Source: Anoplopoma fimbria
Taxonomy: Eukaryota; Chordata; Actinopteri; Perciformes; Anoplopomatidae
Direction: 5' to 3'
Length of the DNA stretch: 64,000 bases
Assembly (NCBI RefSeq): GCF_027596085.1
Contig: NC_072467.1
Location: 10,334,976 to 10,398,975 of the forward strand
Both the position numbers and the translations under genes were made by a program. Position 1 is the first letter of the stretch. Each line of letters opens with the position of its first letter. The notes beneath the pieces were generated by a model that made no database searches, was not told where the DNA came from, and was given only the letters and a program-made list of their open reading frames with translations. Of this stretch, positions 9,991 to 24,900 are shown in pieces.

Positions 9991-12511
9991 CTTAAATTAT
10001 TTTTTCTGTGATTCATTGATCTTGCCTGGCTCGTTTGCGTAGACCTCATTAATGTGGTTCTACAGGGAGCCTCAATCAAACACTGAACTTGGCAACATAT
10101 TGGAGAGTCGAGTTTGTGTCAGTGCCAACGGTCTGGTTCGACTTCAGTTTTTCAGTCCTGGTTTTCTAGTGATTGCTGTTAGTATATTGGTTAATTAACG
10201 AGTATTTTCAAGGCAGTTCTGCTCAGAAGTAATTAGCTTTCCTGTCATGTGTATATATACATATGTAATATATAAGCCAAAACAGAAAATAAGCTTTGCG
10301 CCGCGGGCTAATTTTAAATCACCACGGCAGAAGAAGTGACGAGCACTGACGCCGTGTTTGACTCGGGATAAACGCCTTACTCTCAGTTTGTACTCCCACT
10401 CTGTAGTTAGTCATCAAAAGAATTTAGCAAGGAGCATTTAGTTCAGCGTTGAAATGTGTTATGTTACTACTGCTGTCTATTCACTCAGAAATTAAGTACA
10501 AACCTGTCACAGAGGGGGAATGCCTCTGATGGTATAGTAAATCACATCAAAATAAATCATTCACTGCTCAATGGGCGAAAACTGGACGTGAGAGATGAGA
10601 GCTGTGATGTGTGTTTCAGGTGAAAGTTGCAGCCGAGGGACTGACGTAGCGATGGAAAACAAAGAATGAATGGAGGGGGTGGGGGGGGGGGGGGGGGGAC
10701 GGTGAAGTGGCTGATATTTATTTACTCTGGCGAGCGAGCATTTAGGTACCAGCACTTCAACAAGCAATCAGATGGTGAAAACAACACAGCCTCATTGTTG
10801 ACATAAATCATTATTATTCTTCAGCCTTACACTGCAACCGCTGATATAAGAGCAATTGAAACGGGGAAAATTAAACAAGCGCTGTTGTGATGGAGTACTA
10901 TATAATCATAGGTTATAATTGATGAACTGATTGAACTGAGTGGCTCGTTTCAAGCATTATGTGAGGTTAATTTGGTTTTATGCGTATGTGTGTACATGTG
11001 TGTACGGCGCAATGCAATGAATGGACTTCACTATAGGTCTAGAAGCCAAGGGAAAGCCCACAGACTGATCCCCTCATTCTGCTACGTATAATTAGTATAT
11101 TTGCTTATTTCACTCCAGCTCGCTGATGCTTTTCATTAATATAAGAGAGCAGCTGATTGTTGCTGAGCTCAGCCAGACAAACACTTAATACCTTAATAAC
11201 TGTGGGTTGTGCTGGATGGAGAAATGATGTGTCTGTGTCTCTGTTGCAGTTAATCGCTGAATGTACGACCAAAATAACCACATTGGTCTCAGACAATACA
11301 ACTTAAACAAGTTATTTTAGCTCTTTAAAGTTAATCATTGTATTTGACCAATGTAGCACTGTTAAAATAACTCATCATAACCACTTGTTACCCTTCTGAA
11401 CAGCATCTCAATAAGTTACACAGAAGTACACAGTGCACAGTGAACCGGGTGGATACACATCCAACCTCGAACATATCTCACGCATGTGTCTACTGAGAGC
11501 CGAGCTTTGAGCCAACAGACCTGCACTACTGGATTGATGGCAAGAGCAATCACACACTATACAGACTCTGATAAACACGCAATTACTGTATGCTCATTAC
11601 CAAATGATCCGCTGATTAGTGACATTAAATCGACAACTCAGTTGGTCCATAAAATCTCAGAAAGCAGAGAAAAATGCCGGCAGTGGTTTCACATTGGGAT
11701 TATTTCTTTTATCTGAGCAGCCCAAAGATATTTAATTGACAACATTGTTATACTAAACATAAAAAAGCTGCACATTACCACATGTGAGGTATTTTTCATT
11801 CATAAATCACAAATGATTAAGTATAGAAATTGTTATTAATTGATGACCTGTTGATGTATTAATCAGCTCATCACTTCGGCTCTAAAAAAAACTATTTGTT
11901 ACTCAATCCCATATAATCCATTCTGCACATTCGTGTTAGCAGAGTCAGAGAAAGAACATATGGGATTTTCCTCCTGTGTGTGACATCCTTCGCACACACA
12001 ACCTAATCTTGTGTCTATGATATATTATGGTCTAGGACACTGTCACTTAAGAAATAGTCAGCGCTGCCTGTCCTATGCACAAAGAAGCACTTTTTGATCC
12101 TGAGTGTTCTACCGAATGTGAAGGGAGGAACCGAGGAAGAACAAATGTATCCCAGCCGCCAAAGGCTAGCTGGTAGCACACAGGTTGTAGGTCTTCATAA
12201 CAGTGACCACAAAACATTGGAATCACAGCCTCCCTCTATCCTGCTGCTTGACATGTTCAGGCTTCTCTGGACATCTGTTGAGATGTCATTGAAATTTAGG
12301 ACAACGGTATTTGTTTTTATAATAGGCTGACAGGGGACCATCAACACCCTGAAGCGGTCTCCTATGGAGGATTGTATCTGGATAAATAAAGCACCTTTCA
12401 AACTCCTCGCGAAAGAGAAGCAGAGACTGAGCAGTTACAACCATTTTCACTTCATCACCTGGGGGACCATTCATAAGCTCACAGTGAGAGTATGGACGAG
12501 AGAGCTCTGAG
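9991..12511. other. Unique noncoding stretch with a poly-G tract
   Basis: No gene was recognised. The poly-G tract at 10671-10698 is the only notable simple repeat. Several short open frames (up to 78 codons) look like chance. Confidence 0.5.
10671..10698. repeat. Poly-G tract (GGGGGTG18)
   Basis: A G-run of 18 or more bases preceded by GGAGGGGGT. It is G4-prone on the plus strand. Confidence 0.85.
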
Positions 12512-12569
12512 AGAAGAGGAGGAGGAGGAGGAGGAGGTGGAAGGGGAGGAAGAGGAGGGGGGACAGGGG
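12512..12569. repeat. GGA-rich purine tract
   Basis: GAGGAGGAGG-type repeats followed by GGGGAGGAAGAGG. This is a nearly pure purine strand that could form triplex or G4 structures. Confidence 0.8.
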
Positions 12570-12763
12570 AGCTGACAGGTTGTTGTGGTGGCGGGGGAGT
12601 AACAGGCCCAGAAGGTCTGAAAAGCAGTGAGCATCACTGAGCCGGATACACACACCAATGGGCTGTACCCAAAACATACACCGCGGCGCTGTCAAGCTGT
12701 GCTCACAATGCATGTAAGTGTGTGTACACACACTCAAGACTACACTTTGTGGGGCTGCTGTAA

Positions 12764-12789
12764 GTTGTTGTTGTTGTTGTTGTTGTTGT
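12764..12789. repeat. (TTG)n trinucleotide repeat
   Basis: About nine TTG units. On the minus strand they read as a poly-Gln run after an ATG, but the rest of that frame is low-complexity and not a plausible protein. Confidence 0.9.
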
Positions 12790-14035
<1,246 letters not shown>

Positions 14036-14330
14036 CCTCTACTATTCATCACTGTTTTCCACTGTAATTGGGTTTTTAACTGGATGATACTTTGAATGTC
14101 ATTTCACATGAATTATGTCTTTCTTTGACTTTTTTACAGCTGAATAAAAATGCACACAGTGTAAACCTGTCTTCTAAATGACAGTTTAGTCTTTACACAC
14201 AATCCATTTGTCTGCAGAACAAACCTCTGGGGCTTCTGGAGAATAGAGTCCCTGTTGGACCTCATTTGCTAGCCTTTTGTCTGTTATATAAGTATTATGT
14301 TCTTTTCTAAGCTTATTCTATCTGCATTGC

Positions 14331-14333
<3 letters not shown>

Positions 14334-14405
<72 letters not shown>
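14334..14405. repeat. (TG)36 microsatellite
   Basis: Uninterrupted TG run of 72 bases lying 300 bases from a (CA)48 tract in opposite orientation, so the two could pair as an inverted repeat. Confidence 0.97.
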
Positions 14406-14406
<1 letters not shown>

Positions 14407-14443
14407 TCATGTGCATGCTCCTATATCTTAACCACTAAATATG

Positions 14444-14464
14444 TATATATATATATATATATAT
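14444..14464. repeat. (TA)n short microsatellite
   Basis: Pure TA run of about 21 bases. Confidence 0.85.
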
Positions 14465-17336
<2,872 letters not shown>

Positions 17337-17672
17337 CAAAGTTCGGTGTGTGGGAGCTTTAGGTAGTTATGTAGCTTTCTGCAGCAGACGCATCCCAGAT
17401 GCCTCATGGTGGATGAGTGTCCGCTAATGGCGCCACTATTTAAAGCTGCTCCTGTGAGTCTCTGTGTGGCTGTTGTTGATTTTTGTCTTCAGAAACATCT
17501 GTGTGTTCGGAGGGAGGGAAATCTGAGGACGCATTGTCAGGAGAAAAAGATGGAAGAAGGAGGAGTTGAGAGATGAACGAGAAGAATAGCGGAGAACATG
17601 AGCGACTGAAGTTAAAAAGAGAGAGTGATGTGGGTGGTGCATCCATCTATAGGGCAAAAATGCCTTAGGAAA

Positions 17673-17699
17673 GTGTGTGTATGTGTGTGTGTGTGTGTG
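17673..17699. repeat. (GT)n microsatellite with one AT interruption
   Basis: Short GT run seen directly. Confidence 0.85.
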
Positions 17700-17844
17700 A
17701 CTAACAAATGTGTCAAGTGTGACTTCTGGCACCTCTTCTCTGTTCTTTTCCGTCATAAAGTAGGGCGAAAAAGAAGACAAAGAAAAGAAAGTTGGGCTTC
17801 CAAGTAACAGATAAGTGTAGTGAAGTGGCGGGTTAGAAATGAGA

Positions 17845-17881
17845 GGGGGTGGGGGGGGGTGGGGGTGGGGGTGGGGGTGGG
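17845..17881 (+). repeat. (GGGGGT)n G4-prone minisatellite
   Basis: Six G runs of three to nine bases are separated by single T residues. Four or more G-tracts with one-base loops match the most stable class of predicted G-quadruplexes. This is inferred from sequence only. Confidence 0.85.
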
Positions 17882-18334
17882 ATGATGACTAAGAAGTAAT
17901 CATGTGGATGGTTTGACATTTGCTGAGGGTCGTCGTAAGCCGTTTGTAGCGGCTTCGGTCAAGTGAGGAGGATATCTACTGGACTGGAGAGTTTATCGCA
18001 AAAAGATGAGCTGGAGGTTATAAAACGGTGTGAGGGGAAAAAACCGGAGGATGCTTGAAATCAATAAAGCTGATTTGTGGAGTGGGGACGTCGAGGGGTG
18101 CGGGATAGGGAGGAGATGGCACTCAGGACAGATGGTGTTTAAACACCCTCAATGCTGAGAGGAGCTGGGGAGTGTGACAAAAAACAAAAAAAATCAACAG
18201 AGGGAGTATTGGTGTCCAACTTCTGCCATGGTACATACCCATGCCAACTGGAGAATGGCAGCACCCCACCAGTCTGGACAGGCTACACCATCTGAACAGC
18301 ATGAGCAATCTGACTATTCATCGAGGCATGCTAG

Positions 18335-18340
<6 letters not shown>
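17882..18340. other. Unique noncoding stretch, nothing recognised
   Basis: No gene or structured element was seen between the G-rich array and the next CA tract. Confidence 0.5.
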
Positions 18341-18428
<88 letters not shown>

Positions 18429-18438
18429 TACACACACA
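18341..18438. repeat. (CA)n microsatellite
   Basis: CA run of 86 bases, then GATA, then a further short CA run. Confidence 0.95.
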
Positions 18439-19591
18439 GTTTTTAAAGTAGTTCTTCTGCTGGGAAAGGCCACTGTCATGTTGCTCCACTTTAAAACAAC
18501 CAACCGCCGCCAAAAAGTATTTTTGTTCCCCTAAAGAAGAAGAGCAATCATAAAAAGAAATAGAAAAAAAAAAAGCATGACCTGTTGTTCAATCAAACAG
18601 TTCACTGAATACACAGACAAAAGATATACAGAAACCAAAGAGGACACAAAAAAGATAAAAACTAGGACAGCCTGGTCGATCACTCATTCAGTCACACCTT
18701 CCTGTCGTTCCCACAACATCAGCCACACAGCAGGACTCTCTGCGGCCTGCCGCTGCGGTGACAACAATGATTATAACGTCTTTTGTAGAGACATGCATCA
18801 ATAGTGCACCTTGTTCATGAAGTGCATTGGAATAGAACTGTCCTCGGAGCAATATAAAACATCAACAGCAGTCAAACATGTATGTGGTCCGGACACTGAG
18901 CAGCTGTCTGTTAGAGGGAGAATCCATTTTCTTGCAGCACATTCTTAGCAGCCAGGAACACAGGTGGTCAGATGGTCATACGGGTAGGAAACAAACTGTC
19001 TGCCATAACAGTTTACACATTGACTTTCTTGTTCAACTTCGACCAGCTGACAGTTTCCCTGTGCTATTAGCTATTTTATAGTGTTTGTGCTCAGTTGTAT
19101 TAGCCAGCTGCTGGCAGACGCTTCATATTCAGAAAACTGTTTAAGGAGAACTGTTTGGTACAAACCAAATATTAAAATGCTAGGTGTGAGGCATTCCATC
19201 AACGTATCTATCTGACTGCAGGCAACCGTGCACAAGCATCCCTCTAAACAACCCGCTGGGAGGGTTTACCCTCTGATCAAGGTCCCTCACCTGGGAAAGC
19301 CTCAGAGCACATCGGGGCTGACTGAATTGAATATAGATATGGGTAAATGATTTATGAATTATGAATGGGCACCAATCCACAATGTGAAAAATGCAATAGC
19401 TTTTTCAAATTAAAAATGGATTTTCAAACCATCAGAGAAAGTGACAGCCACTGGAAACTTTTGACAGCAGCTGAAGTCCAACAGATTGGCAGACATATAG
19501 AGAGAGGCTGATGGGAAAACTGAAAAATATTCATTATTGCAGATCTCTGCTTCTATATGATACAGCGGGTAGTTTGTGAAAGAGTTCACAC

Positions 19592-19596
<5 letters not shown>
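18439..19596. other. Unique noncoding stretch
   Basis: No gene was recognised. Near its right end (19560-19571) lies a copy of the 12-mer ATACAGCGGGTA, identical to the tip of the Tc1-like element 67 bases further on. Confidence 0.5.

Positions 19597-19629
<33 letters not shown>
19597..19629. repeat. (TA)n microsatellite abutting Tc1-like element 2
   Basis: Pure TA run whose last TA is the target dinucleotide of the transposon that follows. Confidence 0.95.
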
Positions 19630-19632
<3 letters not shown>

Positions 19633-19832
19633 CGGGTAAAATAAGTATTGAACACTTCACCGTTTTTCTCAGTAAATATATTTCTAAAGGTGCTATTGAC
19701 ATGAAATGTTCACCAGCTGCCGGTAACAACCCAAGTAATCCGTACATACTAAGAAAACCAAACAAATAAGTTCAGAAATTAAGTTATGTGTAATAAACTG
19801 GAATGACACGGGGAAAAAGTATTGAACACATG
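19630..19832 (+). repeat. Left inverted repeat of Tc1-like element 2
   Basis: Outer direct-repeat copy at about 19640-19655 and inner copy at about 19810-19832, the usual IR/DR arrangement. Confidence 0.88.
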
Positions 19833-19959
19833 AAGAAAGGGAGGTGCAAAAAGGCATGGAAAGCCAAGACACCAGCTGAAATCTATCAGTAATTAGAAAT
19901 CAATCCTGCCCCTTGTCAGTGCAAATTAGTATCAGCTGGTTCAGTCCCAACTAATGGCC

Positions 19960-19966
19960 TATAAAG
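19960..19966 (+). promoter_or_regulatory. TATA box of Tc1-like element 2
   Basis: TATAAAG lies about 47 bases upstream of the transposase ATG (20013), at the same relative place as the TATA box of the other Tc1-like copy. Confidence 0.55.
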
Positions 19967-20012
19967 AGGCCTCATTGCCCTCATTACCAAGGTGTCACAC
20001 AAGAAACATCTC

Positions 20013-21022
20013 ATGAAGGGTAAAAGCAAAGAGCTCTCTCAAGACCTTCGCAACCTTATTGTTGCAAAACATACTGATGGCATTGGTTACAGAAGGATTT
20101 CTAAACTTCTGAATGTTCCAGTGAGCACTGTTCGGGCCCTAATCATCATTTCACCATAAACCGGCAACGACCAGGTGCTCCTCGCAAGATATCTGACAGA
20201 GGAGTGAAAATAATTATCAGAAGAGTTGTCCAAGAGCCAAGGACCACTTGTGTAGATCTTCAGACAGACCTGGAATTAGCAGGTACAATTGTTTCAAAGA
20301 AAACAATAAGTAATGCACTCAACTGCCGTGGCCTGTATGCACGCTCACCACACAAGACTCCATTGCTGAAGAAAAAGCATGTTGAAGCTTGTTTAAAGTT
20401 TGCTGCACAACATTTAGACAAGCCTGTGAAATACTGGGAGAATATAGTCTGGTCAGATGAGACGAAAATTGAACTCTTTGGATGCCATGATACACACCAT
20501 GTTTGGAGGTCAAATGGCACTGCACATCACCCCAAAAACACCATACCAACAGTGAAGTTTGGAGGTGGGAACATCATGGTGTGGGGCTGTTTTTCAGCAT
20601 ACGGCACTGGCAAATTTCATATAATTGAAGGAAGGATGAATGGAAAAATGTACAGAGACATTCTTGATAAAAACCTGCTGCCATCTACCAGGACGATGAA
20701 GATGAAACGAGGGAGGACATTTCAGCAAGACAATGATCCCAAACACACAGCCAAGGAAACTCTCAATTGGTTTCAGAGAAAGAAAATAAATCTGCTAGAA
20801 TAGCCCAGCCAATCACCTGACTTGAATCCAATAGAAAATCTATGGAAAGAACTGAAGGTCAGAGTTCATAGAAGAGGCCCACGGAACCTTTAACATTTGA
20901 AGACTGTTTGTGTGGAAGAATGGGCCAAAATCACACCTGAGCAATGCATGCGACTAGTTTCTCCATACAGGAGGCACCTTGAAGCTGTCATTACCAACAA
21001 AGGCTTTTGTACGAAGTATTAA
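20013..21022 (+). pseudogene. Tc1-like transposase pseudogene (element 2)
   Basis: Starting at ATG 20013 the frame encodes a helix-turn-helix segment (ELSQDLRNLIVAKH, GYRRISKLL). It ends at TAA 20157-20159 because of a frameshift near 20143, consistent with a deletion of about 16 bases that removed the usual RKWKE-type residues. The downstream frame is open through most of the catalytic domain: D of [11 protein letters not shown] (20456) and D of FQQDNDPK (20729). A TAG at 20801-20803 replaces the Trp expected before PSQSPD. The catalytic E of PIENLW (20834) lies beyond it with the normal 34-residue spacing. A second in-frame stop is at 20891-20893. The frame ends at TAA 21020-21022. All three lesions block a full enzyme. 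Confidence 0.92.
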
Positions 21023-21038
21023 ATCAATTTCAGTAAGC

Positions 21039-21226
21039 GTGTTCAATACTTTTTCCCTGTGTCATTCCATTTTATCACACATAACTTATGAACTTCTGAA
21101 CTTATTTGTTTGGTTTTCTTTGTATGTATGGATTACTTGGGTTGTTACTGACACCTGGTGAAAATGTCATGTCAATAGCACCTTTAGAAATATATTTACA
21201 GAGAAAAATGGTGACGTGTTCAATAC
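21039..21226 (-). repeat. Right inverted repeat of Tc1-like element 2, truncated
   Basis: The inner repeat (GTTCAATACTTTTTCCC) is intact. The outer repeat survives only as GTTCAATAC, and the terminal tip is gone. Confidence 0.88.
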
Positions 21227-21435
21227 AAAATGCCTAAAATGACACTGTTTTGAAACAAATCGGTATGTCTGCATCATCACACAAAACAGATACAGCTAAT
21301 GGCACCGCTTTGTGCAAAAAGCTGGTGAAACCTTTAATTTTTTTGAAGCAAAACACGAGGTAAAAGTGTGCGCTTGTGTGTTCACATGCAGTGAAAGCCT
21401 GCGGGTGAAAGGGTGTGTGTGAGGGGGGGCAATAT

Positions 21436-21436
<1 letters not shown>
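21227..21436. other. Short unique spacer
   Basis: No feature was recognised between the broken right arm of the transposon and the CA tract. Confidence 0.5.

Positions 21437-21500
<64 letters not shown>
21437..21500. repeat. (AC)32 microsatellite
   Basis: Uninterrupted AC run of 64 bases. Confidence 0.96.
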
Positions 21501-21502
<2 letters not shown>

Positions 21503-24480
21503 CCAAGCAAACACACAGAACCAACACTTGCTATGTGTCAGAGCTATTCCTGTGTAGGGACAGCTGAAGTTGATCTCATTAACTTGCCCTTCATTCAAAC
21601 AGCTAATTACACACAATCACAGCCTTCACAGCGCAATCAGCTCCTGATGGAAGGAGAGAGAAAGTCTGCAACAACGACACAAGGAAGAATAAAAGCGGAG
21701 GACATACTGAGAAAGAAAGCAGAGCACAGAAAACAAAGTGAAGGAGAAACGGTAAGAGAGTGGAGGCTTCATTACTTCTAAGCCTTCAACAAGTATTTAA
21801 CTTGAGTGTAAGCTGATTTCCCCCTCTCACGTACGGCAGTGGATTGGCTCACACTCAAAATCTTTCTGAAGAAGCTATTTGTTTTCCAGTATCCCTAATA
21901 AAGGAATTCATGTTATGTTAATGACTTTTCAGCCTATTACTGCACTGCTGATGGATCCATCTGTACTTGAAAATGTCTTTTCCTCCAGAACCCTGCCGCA
22001 TGGTTATTTGTGTCACAGTCTTTGTCAGGTAATTTATGGGAAGACATTAAGCCGTTAATACATTGTGTTACGAAAAAAAGACGACAGTTTAATGGCATTG
22101 CGTGGATGAGCAAACTAGCCATCAATAATGTCGTATAATGAAGCCGGTTGAAGGCCTATCGGGAATGGAAAACAGTGGCTGGTGAAACTTAAAAGAGAAT
22201 ATGAAGAGTTTGTGCATGTGTTTGTGTGGGTCCACGTGTGTGCTGGTGCTACTTTATGTGTGTACTTGATTTAAAGTTTAAAAAAAAAAACAACTGAGAG
22301 AAGTTTGAGCCGAAAAGAGTTGAAGAAAGAGACAGGTGCAACAAAGCAGGAACAGTGTGTAGATGGCACACTTGTTTACAACTTTAGAGATCTGGCTTTC
22401 AATCCCCAGCAGTTAACATTATTATTTAACAAATCTCTTACCAATTCTTTAATCTAGCTTCATTTTCTTTTTCTTTTTCCGAGAACCAATTTACGAAAGC
22501 TTCAGGTAGCAGGCTTTCCAGCTGGCACGAACCATCCCTCTTGCTCTATGAAATGACAGACTGAATTTATGGCAGATTATGTCTGGGATTGCTAATTAAT
22601 GTAACTGTAATTAATCTCACTCTGTTACTAACTAGCCCAAAGGCCAAATGAAACTTGGCTGTTGTCTTGTTAATATGCTCTCTGCCAACAGAAGGTATTG
22701 CAGATCTCAATTGAATCTTTCGCTAAAGTTTTCTTTGCATTAACAATCTGAACCTCAAAAGAACAGATAAGGTGATAACTGGCAGTTGTGCTTCTGGCAT
22801 TGGCTGAATTGGACACGAGTGGCGGTGCTAGCGGATGGTATAAGCCACTGAGGGATGACTTCCTTGTTACTGCACTAGTGAGTAAAAAGATGGAACATAA
22901 ACAAAGATGAATAAGAGGACAAGGAGAAAGTTTAAGGGAAGAAGAAAGGAAGTGGTGAGCAACATGGTGAGCAGAGGAGAGGTTCCATAAAAGGATTATG
23001 AAGGAAGTGACGCCGTTCATGAAACTGTTTTCTGCTGTCGTCATTCACCTCATACCTCTCCACTGCTCACCTTTCTTCTCCCTTTTTCTCCCTCAGTCTG
23101 TCCTGTCTCTCACCCTGTCTGAGGAATGTTATGAAACTGTCTTCTTTGCTGTGAACTTCAAATTGGAGAATATTTTCAGAGTCAGTTCTGCTCCCGTCTT
23201 CTTCTCTCTGCTTCTTCATCTCTGTCTTTGACTGCTTCTATCTCTTTCTCTTTCAATGCAGTGTTGCCCTTGACTCCAACCTACCCTTTTTTTAGTGCTC
23301 TAATGATGCGTTTATGTTGTTAACTCCATCAGTGTCCACACTGGTTTTGTTCAGTTCCATTTAAGGCACCATCAGACTTACTAACACTTCCTAAAAAATG
23401 TCTTAGGCAAAATACGGTTAAAAAGTGATGTGACCAGAATTTGTAAATAGCCCTGTGAGGAGGTTGCCTATGACTCGTTGTCATGTTTTGAATGTAAATG
23501 GTTAAATATCCTCGCCAGTACACTTTAAATGACACATTTACACAAAGAAGAAGAATTAAAGCATTTAAAGACACAGTGACCTGTATTTGTCAGAGCTGGA
23601 GTGTAAGGGAGAACTAAAGATGCTGTTGAGTTGTGTTTGGTCTGGTAAAAGGACAATAGTTCTGCAGCTGGACTCTCTACTGTATATATAGATTAAGACT
23701 GCATTCATATAAGCATCCTATTGCAGAATTCAGCCGCTCAGTTGAGTGGCTTGACTAGGAGGAGGCTTTCTCTAAAGCTATATTTTTATTATTGAAATCA
23801 CCAATCATGTTATTTGCCATTTCAATAGGCCTGGGGAGGATTAAACCCCTCTACATGAGTGTCATTCTATGAGGCAGAGCTTCACACAGAGCCTCAGCTC
23901 TGCCTGTACTGACCCTGCAGTCATTTAGACAGCTGGGAATAAAACCAGCTAAATAGCAGCAGATTAAGACGGATTATAGCTGGGGAAGTAAACCATCTGA
24001 ATGACTCCACATCGCTGTGGAGGTGAAGCTTATTATGGTATGCACACTGTGCTGAGCATGTACGGGCAGATGAGCATTTAGTATGGAAACAAATATTGTG
24101 AGGGGGGAAAATATGTATGATCATATTAAGTATAGCATATGACATGCTTCAATTACAGCTACAGGGAAAATGTACAAATAAATCTGAAAAAGTAATTTCA
24201 TTTAGATGCATGTGTAGGATTTCTAACACGTAAACATCTGAGCAGTTGCTTCTTGTGGTTGACAGTTGTAAACTTTACTTAGAAAATGAGTTAAGGAAAG
24301 CCTATTACAAATCCATGCTAAAGAAATTATAAATCTATTACTGAATTAAGTGTACTTGCGATATGTTTTTATCTTTTTTTAATGGGGTTATGACTTCTAT
24401 ATCAAACTCCCGTGTCTGTTTACTCTAGCGGGGTAAAATGACTTGTAAATCGATTAATGTACATCATCTTGCCGGCCTAC
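21501..24480. other. Unique noncoding stretch, nothing recognised
   Basis: AT-rich unique sequence. A pyrimidine tract followed by AG at about 23070-23096 resembles a splice acceptor, but the sequence after it shows no protein similarity that I recognise. No RNA gene was seen. Confidence 0.5.
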
Positions 24481-24814
24481 TGTTAACATGTATCTTAAAA
24501 ATCTCTTTTTCTTTCCGCTCTCTGTACTTCTTGCTTCTCGTGTTTCTTTCCGTCTCATCTCTCTGCTTTTCATTCATCATGTTCCATGGGTGACAAGGAT
24601 CCTATAGGAAGGTACTGGAACAAATATCCCCCCCGCCCTGCTATCGACAGGTTCTACTCAATTGAATTTAATGCTCGGCTGCCCTCGTGTTTTCTCTCTC
24701 AGTCTCGCAAACAAACTCATTTATTCTAATTTTGTGATGTCTCCATTTCGCATCTGCGAGCTCTAACATCAACTCCACCCTCTTGCGGGGCTGCGCTTGA
24801 CTAGGGTGGCATCC

Positions 24815-24872
24815 ACTAATTAACCACTTAATCAGAACCAATTAATGTAATAATGCACGGCTTGATTAACAA
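24815..24872. promoter_or_regulatory. Cluster of homeodomain-type ATTA/TAAT sites
   Basis: Eight TAAT or ATTA cores lie within 58 bases (CACTAATTAACC, CTTAATCAG, CCAATTAATGTAATAATGC, TTGATTAAC). The cluster sits beside a GC-richer segment (24770-24814). Many homeodomain factors bind TAATTA. Function and conservation are untested. Confidence 0.35.
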
Positions 24873-24900
24873 AATTGCTTTGGGCATTTCAAAACAAGGT

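Larger units (their letters stand above)
19630..21226 (+). mobile_element. Tc1-like DNA transposon (element 2), right tip missing, inactivated
   Basis: The left end CAGCGGGTAAAATAAG leads into a long arm with an inner repeat of AAGTATTGAACAC. The right arm is its inverted counterpart but stops at GTTCAATAC (21226), so the last 17 or so bases expected from the left tip are absent and no TA follows. The arms differ at roughly one base in ten, suggesting an old insertion. The enclosed transposase is a DD34E type of a different subfamily from element 1. It is broken by a frameshift and two stops. Confidence 0.93.

Noticed and set aside
20260..20549. Minus-strand frames inside Tc1-like element 2
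   Set aside because: Antisense shadows of the transposase.
22350..22420. Box B-like GGCTTTCAATCCCCAGC suggesting a tRNA or SINE
   Set aside because: No box A match at the right distance upstream and no cloverleaf could be drawn by eye.
23040..23100. Pyrimidine tract plus CAG resembling a splice acceptor
   Set aside because: No exon-like conserved frame or donor follows; such tracts are common in this pyrimidine-rich DNA.
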